DNA from: MM2 sp035460165
GTDB taxonomy: Bacteria; Pseudomonadota; Gammaproteobacteria; Burkholderiales; Methylophilaceae
Length of the DNA: 64,000 nt
Reading direction: 5' to 3'
Assembly: GCA_035460165.1 (NCBI GenBank)
Contig: DATHWW010000013.1
Coordinates: 1 to 64,000 of the forward strand
Shown here: piece by piece, positions 43,571 to 52,217 of the stretch
Numbering within the stretch: position 1 is the first letter of the stretch
Layout of the letters: each line of letters starts with the position of its first letter
Position numbers and translations under genes: made by a program
The notes under the pieces: generated by a model
Database searches by the model: none
What the model saw: the letters and a program-made list of their open reading frames with translations, nothing else
Told to the model about the DNA's origin: nothing

Positions 43571-45652
43571 CTACAGCCTTCCAGCCAATACCTCTTTCGC
43601 CACTGTCGTCGGCACCGGTGCGTAGTGGTCGAATTCCAGCGTGAACAGCCCGCGCCCCTGCGTGGCGGAGCGCAGATCGGTGGCGTAGCCGAACATTTCT
43701 GCCAAGGGCACCATGCCGCGTATCGCTTGCACGCCGCCGGGACGCGATTCCGAATTTTCGATTTCGCAGCGCCGGGCGGAGAGCTGGGCGGCAACGGCAC
43801 CCTGGTATTCGGACGGCACGATGATTTCGATCTTGGAATACGGTTCGAGCAGGATGGGTGAGCCTTGCGGCATGCCTTCGCGGAAGGCGGCGACGGCGGC
43901 GTTCTTGTAGGCGATCTCGCTGGAATCGACGTGGTGCGTGGTGCCGTCAACGAGGCGGATCGTCATGTCCGTGACCGGGTAGCCCGCGATGGCGCCATTC
44001 TCGGCCGCCTCGCGGAAGCCCTGCTCGATGGCGGGGATGAATTCGCGCGGGATGGCGCCGCCGGTGATGGCATTTTCGAAGCGGATGCCGGTCCCCGGCT
44101 CGGCCGGCCGCAGCTCCACGACGACGTGGCCATACTGGCCGTGCCCGCCGGTCTGGCGGATGTAGCGTCCCTCCACCTTGGGCACGGCTTTGGTGATGGT
44201 TTCGCGATAGGCCACGCGCGGCCGGCCGAGGTTGGCTTGCACGCCGTATTCGCGCTTGATGCGGTCGGCGAGGATTTCCAGGTGCAGTTCGCCCATGCCG
44301 GCCATGATGGTCTGGCCGGTGTCTTCGTCCACTGTCACCTTGAGTGTCGGGTCTTCTTCTGCCAGATAGCGCAATGCATCGGTGAGTTTATCCTGGTCGG
44401 CGGTGGTTTTCGGCTCGACCGAGACGCGGATCACCGGCTCGGGAAAAGCGATGCGCTCCAGCAGCACCGGCTGCTCCGGGGAGCACAGCGTATCGCCGGT
44501 CTGCGCGGTTTTCATGCCCAGCGCGGCGACGATGTCGCCCGCATGCACTTCCTCGATGTCCTCGCGGCGGTCCGCATACATGCGCACCAGTCGGCCGATG
44601 CGTTCCGGACGGTCGCGCGTCGCGTTGTAAACCTGCTGGCCGGAGCGTAATTTCCCGGAATACACCCGGAAGTAAGTCAGGTGGCCGACATACGGGTCGC
44701 GCACGATCTTGAATACCAGCGCTGACAGCGGCGCGTCATCATCCGGCTGGCGGAAGGTTTCCGTGCCGGTGGCGGAGTCGGTCACGGCAACTTGCCCGAT
44801 ATCCAGTGGCGAAGGCAGGTAATCGATGATGCCGTCCAGAACCGGCTGGATCCCTTTGTTGCGCAAGGCAGAACCGCAGAATACAGGGAACAGGCGGTTG
44901 GCAATGGTGCCGCTGCGCAGCGCAGCGGATAGCTGTTCAGTGGTTGGCGTCTGCCCTTGCAGGTAAAGCTCGAGCAGCACGTCGTCGGTTTCGGCAACGT
45001 GCTCGATCAGCCGTGTCCGCGCCGCTTCCGCCGCTTCGCGCAAGTTGTCCGGGATGTCGCGGATTTCCGGTCGCACGCCGCTTTCGTCCGGCCAATAGAT
45101 GGCCTGCATGCGCAACAGGTCGATCACGCCCTCGAATTCGCGCTCGCGGCCGATGGGCAATTGCACCGCCACGGCGTTCGCCCCCAGGCGCTGTTCTATC
45201 GTTTGCAGCGCGTGGTCAAAATCAGCGCCGGGCCGATCCATCTTGTTGACAAGACAAATGCGCGGCACGCGGAAACGATCCGCCTGCCGCCATACCGTTT
45301 CGCTCTGCGGTTCGACGCCATGCACCGCGTCGAACACCACGATGCCGCCGTCCAGCACGCGCAGCGAGCGCTGCACTTCGGCGGTGAAATCGATATGGCC
45401 GGGGGTGTCGATCAGGTTGATGCGATGGTCGCGCCAGTCGGTAGTGATAGCGGCCGAGACGATGGTGATGCCACGCTCGCGCTCCTGCGCCATCCAGTCG
45501 GTGACCGTGTTGCCGTCGTCCACCGAGCCGATGTGATGGGTGCGTCCGGTGTAGAACAGAATGCGCTCGGTGACCGTGGTTTTCCCCGCGTCGATGTGAG
45601 CGATGATGCCGATGTTGCGTACGCGATCCAGCGGAATGCGGGTGGTAGCCAT
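43571..45652 (-). CDS. fusA2: Elongation factor G paralogue (EF-G2)
   Basis: EF-G moves tRNA and mRNA through the ribosome using GTP. The 693-residue product has the G1 motif AHIDAGKTTVTERIL, DTPGHIDF, NKMDRPGADF, then domains II-V with TIMAGMGELHLEILADRI and GGHGQYGHVVVELRP. It is not beside tuf or the str ribosomal genes, so it is probably a second copy; some such paralogues act only in translocation or only in recycling. The start at 45652 follows GGAGG. It is the last gene of a minus-strand run after acyP and a HIT protein. Confidence 0.93.
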   Translation of the reverse strand: MATTRIPLDRVRNIGIIAHIDAGKTTVTERILFYTGRTHHIGSVDDGNTVTDWMAQERERGITIVSAAITTDWRDHRINLIDTPGHIDFTAEVQRSLRVLDGGIVVFDAVHGVEPQSETVWRQADRFRVPRICLVNKMDRPGADFDHALQTIEQRLGANAVAVQLPIGREREFEGVIDLLRMQAIYWPDESGVRPEIRDIPDNLREAAEAARTRLIEHVAETDDVLLELYLQGQTPTTEQLSAALRSGTIANRLFPVFCGSALRNKGIQPVLDGIIDYLPSPLDIGQVAVTDSATGTETFRQPDDDAPLSALVFKIVRDPYVGHLTYFRVYSGKLRSGQQVYNATRDRPERIGRLVRMYADRREDIEEVHAGDIVAALGMKTAQTGDTLCSPEQPVLLERIAFPEPVIRVSVEPKTTADQDKLTDALRYLAEEDPTLKVTVDEDTGQTIMAGMGELHLEILADRIKREYGVQANLGRPRVAYRETITKAVPKVEGRYIRQTGGHGQYGHVVVELRPAEPGTGIRFENAITGGAIPREFIPAIEQGFREAAENGAIAGYPVTDMTIRLVDGTTHHVDSSEIAYKNAAVAAFREGMPQGSPILLEPYSKIEIIVPSEYQGAVAAQLSARRCEIENSESRPGGVQAIRGMVPLAEMFGYATDLRSATQGRGLFTLEFDHYAPVPTTVAKEVLAGRL

Positions 45653-45739
45653 GCCGACAACCTCCATGCAATCAAGGGTGACCCCGAGCGATCAGTATAA
45701 AACCGATTTCAGCCTGCGTGATATTGCGGTTTGTGTCTA

Positions 45740-46195
45740 TTACTTTGCCATGAAATGGAAATGCAGATATGCCACATGCTGGCGTGCCGGGCCGTTGGTG
45801 AGCAGCCGATAGTGTTTTATCTGGGTGCGTTGACTGATCTCGCGCACCATGGCAAAGCAATCCAGTACATAGGGCGCATCGCCGACCGACAAGGCGCCAA
45901 TATTCTTGATGTCCCGCTTCGGGAAAAGTACGAAATGGACGCGGGCTGCTGGTGATGGGTGGGCAATGGCGATGCACTTGTCCGACTCGTACTCGACTCG
46001 CGGAAGTGCTGCCGGCATGCGCTGAATGCCGGCAGAAACCAGTAAGCCGGCCAGTTCGCTTGGGCGCAAGCATTGCTGCGCGCATTCGGTTATCGCCAGA
46101 AACGATCGAGGCAGGCTGCGCGAAAATACGTAGCCGCCAATCGCTACGCCGAGCAGGAAAACGGTCAGCAAGGCTATGGCGTATCGCGGACGCAT
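45740..46195 (-). CDS. Membrane-anchored HIT-domain protein
   Basis: The 151-residue product starts with one hydrophobic helix (about residues 5-23) and then has a HIT-type fold: CIAIAHPSPAARVHFVLFPKRDI, VREISQRTQIKHYRLLTN and a C-terminal HVAYLHFHF. In that motif the usual H-x-H-x-H appears as Y-L-H-F-H, so the first His of the triad is Tyr while the central His remains. HIT proteins hydrolyse or transfer nucleotides; a periplasm-facing or membrane-tethered version is unusual, and activity is uncertain. Confidence 0.72.
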   Translation of the reverse strand: MRPRYAIALLTVFLLGVAIGGYVFSRSLPRSFLAITECAQQCLRPSELAGLLVSAGIQRMPAALPRVEYESDKCIAIAHPSPAARVHFVLFPKRDIKNIGALSVGDAPYVLDCFAMVREISQRTQIKHYRLLTNGPARQHVAYLHFHFMAK

Positions 46196-46257
46196 AGGAA
46201 GCCTCTAAAATTAATTGGTGTAGGACTGGAACTCACGAGTTCTAAAATCTCAAGGTG

Positions 46258-46551
46258 CTATGAAGAGCGCAGTATTTGAAATTCACCGCCTGGTGGGATT
46301 TCGGCCTCGCTGATTTCAACTCGTTCCACCGTTGCATAACGCGGCCCTTGTTTCGCCCATGCCACCATCATCTCTATCCGCACGGCTTCGCCACAAACCA
46401 GTGCCTCCACTGTACCGTCGCGGCGATTGCGCACCCAGCCGCCCACATTCAGTCTTTTAGCTTCTTGTCGCATGGACTCGCGGTAGCCAACGCCCTGGAC
46501 CCGGCCATGGATGCGCAATAGTTTGGCAACTGGGATCTCCTGCGGATTCAT
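46258..46551 (-). CDS. acyP: Acylphosphatase
   Basis: This 97-residue enzyme hydrolyses acyl phosphates. The active-site arginine lies in IHGRVQGVGYRESMR (the phosphate-binding loop) and the asparagine in GGWVRNRRDGTVEALV. The length and motif spacing are standard. It sits between gcvPB and the HIT gene on the same strand. Confidence 0.94.
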   Translation of the reverse strand: MNPQEIPVAKLLRIHGRVQGVGYRESMRQEAKRLNVGGWVRNRRDGTVEALVCGEAVRIEMMVAWAKQGPRYATVERVEISEAEIPPGGEFQILRSS

Positions 46552-46603
46552 GCGGGGAAGTCTGCGCTAAGGCGGCTGTACTGGGGAAACTGGAATGCTG
46601 GTG

Positions 46604-48046
46604 CTAAGACTTCCATGCCAGATCAGGCTCGCGCGCGGCTTTGACGTCATCCAGGCGGCGTACCGGCATTGTGTGGGGCGCGGTTTTCAGTAACTCCGGT
46701 GTGGTGCGGGCTTCTTCGATGATCTCGCGCATGGCCTCCACGAAAGCGTCCAGCGTTTCCTTCGATTCGGTTTCTGTCGGCTCGATCAGCAGACATTCCG
46801 GCACCAGCAGCGGGAAGTACGCGGTCGGCGCGTGAAAGCCCTTGTCCAGCAGGCGCTTGGCGACGTCCATCGCGCTGACGCCGGTTTCTTCCTTCAGCTT
46901 TTGCAGCGTGATGATGAATTCATGGCTGGCGCGGCGTGTGGGAAACGCCAGTTCGAAGCCGGATTCGCGCAGGCGGTCCATCAGGTAATTGGCATTGAGC
47001 GCGGCGAACTCCGCGACGCGCTGCATGCCGGTGCGTCCCAGCATGCGCGCGTATACGTAAGCGCGCAGCAGCACGCCGGCATTGCCCATGAAGGCTGACA
47101 GCCGGCCGATGCTTTGCGGCCGGTCTTTTTCCGTGAGCCAGCGGTAATGATTTTCTTCGCGCGTAACCACCGGCACCGGCAGGAAAGGTTCCAGCCGTTT
47201 GCTTACGCCGACCGCGCCCGCGCCCGGACCGCCGCCGCCGTGCGGCGTGGAAAAGGTCTTGTGCAGATTCATGTGGATGACGTCGAAGCCCATGTCGCCC
47301 GGCTTCACCTTGCCCAGGATCGCATTGAGGTTGGCGCCGTCGTAATACAGCAGGCCGCCGGCCTGGTGCATGATGCGCGCGATTTCGCCGATGTTGCGTT
47401 CGAACACGCCCAGCGTGGACGGGTTGGTCAGCATCAGCCCGGCCGTTTGCGGGCCGCAGGCGGCTTTTAGCGCCTCGATGTCGACATCGCCGTTGGCATC
47501 GGTGGGGATTTCGCGTATCGCGTAGCCGCACATCGTCGCGGTTGCCGGGTTGGTGCCGTGCGCGGCGTCGGGCACGATGATTTCGCTGCGTGCGCTGTCG
47601 TTGCGGGCCCCATGATAGGCGTGAATCATCGCGATGCCGGCCAGTTCGCCCTGCGCGCCGGCCATGGGTGTCAGGCTGACAGCGGCCATGCCGGTCACTT
47701 CCGCGAGCATTTCCTGCAAGTCCCACAGGCAGGCGAGAAAACCTTGCCCGGTGTCGTCAGGCGCCAGCGGATGGCGGTTCAGCAGTCCGGGCAGCATCGC
47801 CAGCGCATTGGCGGCGCGCGGGTTGTATTTCATCGTGCACGAACCGAGCGGGTAGAAGTGCGTGTCGATGGAAAAATTCTGTTGGCTCAGGCGCGTGTAA
47901 TGCCGCACCGCATCGAGTTCGGACACTTCCGGCAACAACGGGCGCGAGGTGCGGCGCAATTCTTCGGGAATATCGGAAGCGCGTTCCTGCGCCGGGAACT
48001 GAGCCGCATTGGCGCGGCCGGAACGGGAATGCTCGAAGATCAGCAT
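46604..48046 (-). CDS. gcvPB: Glycine dehydrogenase (decarboxylating) subunit 2
   Basis: GcvPB is the PLP-carrying half of the glycine-cleavage P-protein. The 480-residue product has FYPLGSCTMKYNPR, DAAHGTNPATATMCGY, YYDGANLNAILGKVKPGDMG and the PLP lysine in HMNLHKTFSTPHGGGGPGAG. The start at 48046 overlaps the gcvPA end by 7 bases; the longer frame upstream is gcvPA sequence. It ends about 50 bases before acyP. Confidence 0.97.
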   Translation of the reverse strand: MLIFEHSRSGRANAAQFPAQERASDIPEELRRTSRPLLPEVSELDAVRHYTRLSQQNFSIDTHFYPLGSCTMKYNPRAANALAMLPGLLNRHPLAPDDTGQGFLACLWDLQEMLAEVTGMAAVSLTPMAGAQGELAGIAMIHAYHGARNDSARSEIIVPDAAHGTNPATATMCGYAIREIPTDANGDVDIEALKAACGPQTAGLMLTNPSTLGVFERNIGEIARIMHQAGGLLYYDGANLNAILGKVKPGDMGFDVIHMNLHKTFSTPHGGGGPGAGAVGVSKRLEPFLPVPVVTREENHYRWLTEKDRPQSIGRLSAFMGNAGVLLRAYVYARMLGRTGMQRVAEFAALNANYLMDRLRESGFELAFPTRRASHEFIITLQKLKEETGVSAMDVAKRLLDKGFHAPTAYFPLLVPECLLIEPTETESKETLDAFVEAMREIIEEARTTPELLKTAPHTMPVRRLDDVKAAREPDLAWKS

Positions 48047-49407
48047 GCAAGTTCCTCCAGCGCCGAGCCGAGTGCGTCGGCGTAGGCGTTCAGGTCGTCC
48101 TCGGTCTTGGTTTCGGTGGCGCAGACCAGCAGCGCATTGCCGAGGTCGGTATAGTAGGGCGCCAGATCGAGGCCGCCGAGAATGTTGCGCTGTCGTAGGT
48201 TTTCCAGCACCGGCGCCACCGGACATGGCAGGCGGATGACCGACTCATGAAAATACGGCGTATCGAAAACACGCGTTATGCCGCGTATGGCAGTCAGCTT
48301 GTCGATCAAGGCGCGGGTATTGTCATGGCTGGCTGCGGCGACTTCTTCAATCCCTTGCCCGCCCAGCATGGCGAGATGGATGGTCGCGGCGGTCACCATC
48401 AACCCTTGGTTGGTGCAGATATTGGAGGTCGCCTTGGCGCGGCGGATGTGCTGCTCTCGCGCCTGCAGCGTTAGCGTGAAACCGGGCTTGCCATCGAGGT
48501 CGACCGTACGGCCGACCAGGCGCCCGGGCATCTGCCGGACCAGGCTTTGCTTGCAGCAGAGATATCCTACATACGGGCCGCCGTTGGAAAGCGGGATTCC
48601 AAAGGGCTGCGCCTCGCCGCAGGCGATATCGGCGCCGTTGCTGCCCCATTCGCCAGGTGGTTTGATCAGCGCCAATGCAAGCGGATTGGCGACGCCAATA
48701 ACCAGCGCACCCTGGCCGTGCGCCCAGTCGGTCAGCGCATCGGGTGACTCCAGCACGCCGAAGAAATTGGGCTGGTTGATCACCAGCGCCGCAAAAGGCT
48801 CGTTGCCGGCGGCTTCCAGCGCGGCCTGGTCGATGCGACCGGTGGCGGGGTCGAACGCGACCTCGGCAATGGCAATCTTCTGCGGCGAGAGCAAGGTACG
48901 CAAAGTCGCCCGATAGAGCGGATGGAGATTTGCCGGCATCAGCACGCGATGTGCGCCTGCTTTGTTGACGCGCACCGCCATCAGCACTGCCTCCGCCACC
49001 GCGCTCGCACCGTCATACAGACTGGCATTCGAGACCTCCATGCCGGTGAGCGAGGCCATCATGGTCTGCCATTCATACAGGAGCTGCAGCGTGCCCTGGC
49101 TGGCTTCGGCCTGGTAGGGCGTGTAGGCGGAATAGAATTCGCCGCGCGTCGCGATCTGCCAGACGGCGGCGGGGATGTGATGCTCGTAGGCGCCGGCGCC
49201 GATGAAATTGAGCTGGCCGCCGTCGCGCGCGGCGCGCTCCTGCATCAGGCGTGTGACCTGCATTTCATTGAGGCCGGGGGGGATGGCGTCAAGGTCGCCG
49301 TTCAGCAGAGCGGTGGGGATTTCGTCGAAAAGATCGGCGATGCGCTCGACGCCGATAGCGCCGAGCATCTGGGCGATGTCGTCAGGCGTGTGCGGAATGA
49401 ACGGCAT
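48040..49407 (-). CDS. gcvPA: Glycine dehydrogenase (decarboxylating) subunit 1
   Basis: GcvPA is the other half of the two-subunit P-protein. The 455-residue product begins MPFIPHTPDDIAQMLGAIGV, the family start, and has NFIGAGAYEHHIPAAV, FYSAYTPYQAEASQGTLQLL, SLYDGASAVAEAVLMA and TSNICTNQGLMV. In most proteobacteria GcvP is one long chain; the split form is seen in some Nitrosomonadales and Gram-positives. Confidence 0.97.
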   Translation of the reverse strand: MPFIPHTPDDIAQMLGAIGVERIADLFDEIPTALLNGDLDAIPPGLNEMQVTRLMQERAARDGGQLNFIGAGAYEHHIPAAVWQIATRGEFYSAYTPYQAEASQGTLQLLYEWQTMMASLTGMEVSNASLYDGASAVAEAVLMAVRVNKAGAHRVLMPANLHPLYRATLRTLLSPQKIAIAEVAFDPATGRIDQAALEAAGNEPFAALVINQPNFFGVLESPDALTDWAHGQGALVIGVANPLALALIKPPGEWGSNGADIACGEAQPFGIPLSNGGPYVGYLCCKQSLVRQMPGRLVGRTVDLDGKPGFTLTLQAREQHIRRAKATSNICTNQGLMVTAATIHLAMLGGQGIEEVAAASHDNTRALIDKLTAIRGITRVFDTPYFHESVIRLPCPVAPVLENLRQRNILGGLDLAPYYTDLGNALLVCATETKTEDDLNAYADALGSALEELAC

Positions 49408-49427
49408 CGGGGGTTATAAAGTAGGCG

Positions 49428-49811
49428 CTATTCGCCGATTTCCTGTTGATATCCGGCTGCATCGAGCAACTGATCCAGGTCGGCCGCGTTGTCCGGCTGC
49501 ATCTTGAACAGCCAGGTACTGTAGGCATCGTTATTTACCCGCTCCGGCATATCGGCGGCTTCCTGATTGACTGCGCTGATTGTGCCGGACAGCGGCGCAT
49601 AGATATCCGAAGCCGCCTTCACTGATTCGACGACGGCGATTTCCTGACCGGCGCCGACTTGTTTTCCGGGCTCCGGCAACTCGATGAACACCAGGTCGCC
49701 GAGTAGGTATTGCGCGTGGTCGGTAATGCCTACAGTGATCGTGCCGTCAGCCTCCAGGCGGGACCACTCGTGGGTTTTGGCGTATTTGAGATCGGCTGGA
49801 ATATTGGACAT
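49428..49811 (-). CDS. gcvH: Glycine cleavage system H protein
   Basis: GcvH is the lipoyl shuttle between the P, T and L proteins. The 127-residue product has TKTHEW-type start YAKTHEWSRLEADGT, the lipoylated Lys65 in VVESVKAASDIYAPLSG and NNDAYSTWLFKMQP. The start at 49811 follows AGGAA; the frame upstream of it lies in gcvT. Confidence 0.97.
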   Translation of the reverse strand: MSNIPADLKYAKTHEWSRLEADGTITVGITDHAQYLLGDLVFIELPEPGKQVGAGQEIAVVESVKAASDIYAPLSGTISAVNQEAADMPERVNNDAYSTWLFKMQPDNAADLDQLLDAAGYQQEIGE

Positions 49812-49888
49812 GGCTTGTTGTTCCTGATGTTTCGTTTTTTCCTTACGACGGATAACGCTGCGTTCATCCGCCCTGCATGACTTGAAGT

Positions 49889-50965
49889 TTAGACCAAAAT
49901 CCTGCCGTTGCGTACGAACGGCGGTTTCACGATGCGGGCGTTGTGACGTTTGTCGCGGATTTCCACTTCGACCGTGTCGCCTATCGTGGAATCGAGCGGC
50001 AGCCGTGCTAGTGCGATGGATTTCTGCATGGTCGGCGAGAAGGTGCCGCTGGTGATCTGCCCTTCGCCAGTGGTGGTAAACACTTTCTGCTGCGGACGCA
50101 GCACACCGCCGCCGTCGAGCACCAGCCCGAGAAATTGCGACTGCCTCGGCCGGGAAAGCAACGCGCTTCGTCCTACGAATTCGCGGGCCGTATCGAATAC
50201 CACCGTCCAGCCCAACCCGGCATCCAGCGGCGAGACCGATTCGTCCATATCCTGACCGTAGAGATTCATGCCTGCTTCCAGGCGCAAGGTGTCGCGCGCG
50301 CCCAGCCCGCAAGGCTTTACGCCCAGCTCGAGCAGGCGCCGCCAGAGCGTTGCCGCATGCGGGGCGGGAAAGGTAAGCTCGAATCCATCCTCGCCCGTAT
50401 AGCCGGTGCGTGCGACAAAGTAATCGCCCACTTGCTGTTCATGAAATGGCGGCATCGCGGTCGTCGTGTCCCGTGTCTCCGGCAGCGCTTGCCATACTGC
50501 CTCGCGGGCATTCGGCCCTTGTACTGCCAGCATCGCCAGATCGCAGCGCGGGGTCAGCGCCAGCTGCATTTTCCAGCTGGCCGCACAGGCTTTCATCCAG
50601 TCGATATCCTTCTCGGCCGTGGCGGCGTTCACCACGATGCGGTAGCGCCCGCCGCCAAGGTAATACGCGATCAGGTCGTCCAGCACGCTGCCGGCTTCGT
50701 TCAGCATGCAGCTATAGAGTGCCTTGCCCGCCCGCAATTTCTCGACGTCATTGGCCAGCAGTTGCTGCATGAACGGTTTGGCATCCAGCCCGATGGCATC
50801 GATCGCGCACATATGCGAAATATCGAACATGCCGCAGTCGCGCCGCACGGCGTGATGCTCCTCGATCTGTGAACCGTAATGCAGCGGCATCTCCCAGCCA
50901 TGAAAATCGACCATGCGGGCATTCAGAAGATGATGCGCGGAATTGAATGGCGTTGTTTTTGTCAT
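49889..50965 (-). CDS. gcvT: Aminomethyltransferase (glycine cleavage T protein)
   Basis: GcvT releases ammonia and passes the methylene group to tetrahydrofolate. The 358-residue product has MVDFHGWEMPLHYGSQ, GMFDISHMCAIDAIG, ARTGYTGEDGFELTFP and GLGARDTLRLEAGMNLYGQD with the conserved catalytic Asp. It leads the gcvT-H-PA-PB transcript. I looked for a glycine riboswitch in the 63 bases before it and saw none. Confidence 0.97.
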   Translation of the reverse strand: MTKTTPFNSAHHLLNARMVDFHGWEMPLHYGSQIEEHHAVRRDCGMFDISHMCAIDAIGLDAKPFMQQLLANDVEKLRAGKALYSCMLNEAGSVLDDLIAYYLGGGRYRIVVNAATAEKDIDWMKACAASWKMQLALTPRCDLAMLAVQGPNAREAVWQALPETRDTTTAMPPFHEQQVGDYFVARTGYTGEDGFELTFPAPHAATLWRRLLELGVKPCGLGARDTLRLEAGMNLYGQDMDESVSPLDAGLGWTVVFDTAREFVGRSALLSRPRQSQFLGLVLDGGGVLRPQQKVFTTTGEGQITSGTFSPTMQKSIALARLPLDSTIGDTVEVEIRDKRHNARIVKPPFVRNGRILV

Positions 50966-51028
50966 GCCGGGTCCTGTGCGCTAATGAAGGATCACTGTTC
51001 GAGACCGGCTGCCAATGGAAGGGTTCAA

Positions 51029-51271
51029 TCATTTCCGTTCTTCATCGACCATCACATTCAGCAGCCTATGCACCTGTGGCGCAATGATGAGTATCGCCGC
51101 AAATACGATAGGCCATGCAGTAGAAAACGCCAAGAGCCATTTGGCGATAAATCCGTCATTTGTTTTCGTATGCAGAAAAATAATGATCGCGGAAACGATC
51201 ATCGATGTCGTGCCGGACATGATCAACGCGAACAGGATATTGCGATATTGGTACGGTATTTTTGCCTTCAT
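51029..51271 (-). CDS. DUF2798 two-helix membrane protein
   Basis: This 80-residue product has two membrane helices (about residues 10-30 and 44-65), with RNILFALIMSGTTSMIVSAI in the first and WLLAFSTAWPIVFAAILIIAP in the second, ending in a short charged tail. The pattern matches the DUF2798 family of small inner-membrane proteins of unknown function. The gene is AT-richer than the gcv operon it precedes. Confidence 0.82.
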   Translation of the reverse strand: MKAKIPYQYRNILFALIMSGTTSMIVSAIIIFLHTKTNDGFIAKWLLAFSTAWPIVFAAILIIAPQVHRLLNVMVDEERK

Positions 51272-51338
51272 TCATGACTCCAGGCGAATAAGGCAAGCTG
51301 CCCTGACCCGCTTGTCAGGGCATGCATTGCGCGAATGA

Positions 51339-52082
51339 TTACCAGGGCAGCGTATCGGTCTCATGGAAAAAGCCGCCGCTTGGCCCGGATGCGTCCAGGG
51401 TGGCGAGGCGCACACTGGTTTTGCCGCTGTCTGCTACTTCCATTGGTGCATTCGCGCCGCCGAGTTCCGTTTTTACCCATCCCGGATGGGCGGAGTTGAC
51501 TTTGATCGGCGTGTCTTTTAGCTCATGCGCCAAATGGATGGTGTAGGCATTAAGCGCGGTTTTGGAGGCGTTGTAGGCAAAGCCTTTAGCCGGGTCGATG
51601 GGGGAGTCGGGCATGCTATGCAGCGTCAGCGATCCGAGGATGCTGGAAAGATTGACGATACGGCCGGCCTTCGCGTTGCGCAGCAGGGGCAGCAGTTTCT
51701 GTGTGAGGGCGATAACCGCAAACAGGTTGGTCTGGAATGTCTCCTGGAGTACCTCCTGCTCCACGGAACTGCTGTTGTTGCCGCCGACGAGCTGTTCCTT
51801 GAGGATGCCGGCGTTGTTGACCAGGATATCGAGTCTGCCGTAGCGGCTTGCCAGATGATCGAACACGGCATTCTCCGAACCGGCCTGGGTCGCGTCGTAA
51901 TGGATCGCTTCCGCTTTTATGCCCAGCCCTTGCAGTTGTTCGACCGCGGCATTGCCTTTAGCGAGGTCGCGTACCCCGATAACCACAGTAATACCCGTCT
52001 CGCCGAGTCCTTTGGCGGTTTCGAATCCGATGCCACGATTGGCGCCGCTAATGAAGGCTACTTTTTCGTCATGTGTGTTCAT
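51339..52082 (-). CDS. SDR-family oxidoreductase
   Basis: The 247-residue product is a classical short-chain dehydrogenase with the cofactor motif GANRGIGFETAKGLGETG, NNAGILKE, the catalytic Ser in IVNLSSILGSLTL and the catalytic Tyr/Lys in FAYNASKTALNAYTIHLA. Arg in the cofactor loop suggests NADP(H) use. The substrate is unknown. It is divergent from a TetR regulator, with two matching palindromes between them, so it is probably the regulator's target. Confidence 0.93.
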   Translation of the reverse strand: MNTHDEKVAFISGANRGIGFETAKGLGETGITVVIGVRDLAKGNAAVEQLQGLGIKAEAIHYDATQAGSENAVFDHLASRYGRLDILVNNAGILKEQLVGGNNSSSVEQEVLQETFQTNLFAVIALTQKLLPLLRNAKAGRIVNLSSILGSLTLHSMPDSPIDPAKGFAYNASKTALNAYTIHLAHELKDTPIKVNSAHPGWVKTELGGANAPMEVADSGKTSVRLATLDASGPSGGFFHETDTLPW

Positions 52083-52112
52083 GTTGTACTTCTCCAGATA
52101 GTTGATGTGTAA

Positions 52113-52136
52113 TTAATGTACCGAATGGTAAATTAA
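52113..52136. promoter_or_regulatory. Operator 1: TACCGAATGGTA within an extended palindrome
   Basis: TACC-GAAT-GGTA at 52119-52130 is flanked symmetrically by ATTAAT on the left and right, making a longer palindrome. It lies 37 bases before the SDR start, in that gene's promoter zone. A second copy lies 55 bases away, before the TetR gene. Confidence 0.7.
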
Positions 52137-52173
52137 TCTTAGGCGGCGCCCCAAAGGTTGTCAACAATTTATT

Positions 52174-52185
52174 TACCGAGTGGTA
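52174..52185. promoter_or_regulatory. Operator 2: TACCGAGTGGTA
   Basis: The 12-base palindrome TACC-GAGT-GGTA repeats operator 1 with one changed base, exactly 55 bases further on and about 33 bases before the TetR start chosen here. Paired sites before both divergent genes are the usual pattern for an autoregulated TetR repressor. Confidence 0.7.
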
Positions 52186-52217
52186 TGATATTAATGTCCA
52201 ACCAAGAATGGCATGTC

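Noticed and set aside
50966..51028. Glycine riboswitch before gcvT
   Set aside because: The leader is only about 60 bases and lacks the paired glycine-aptamer elements I would expect.
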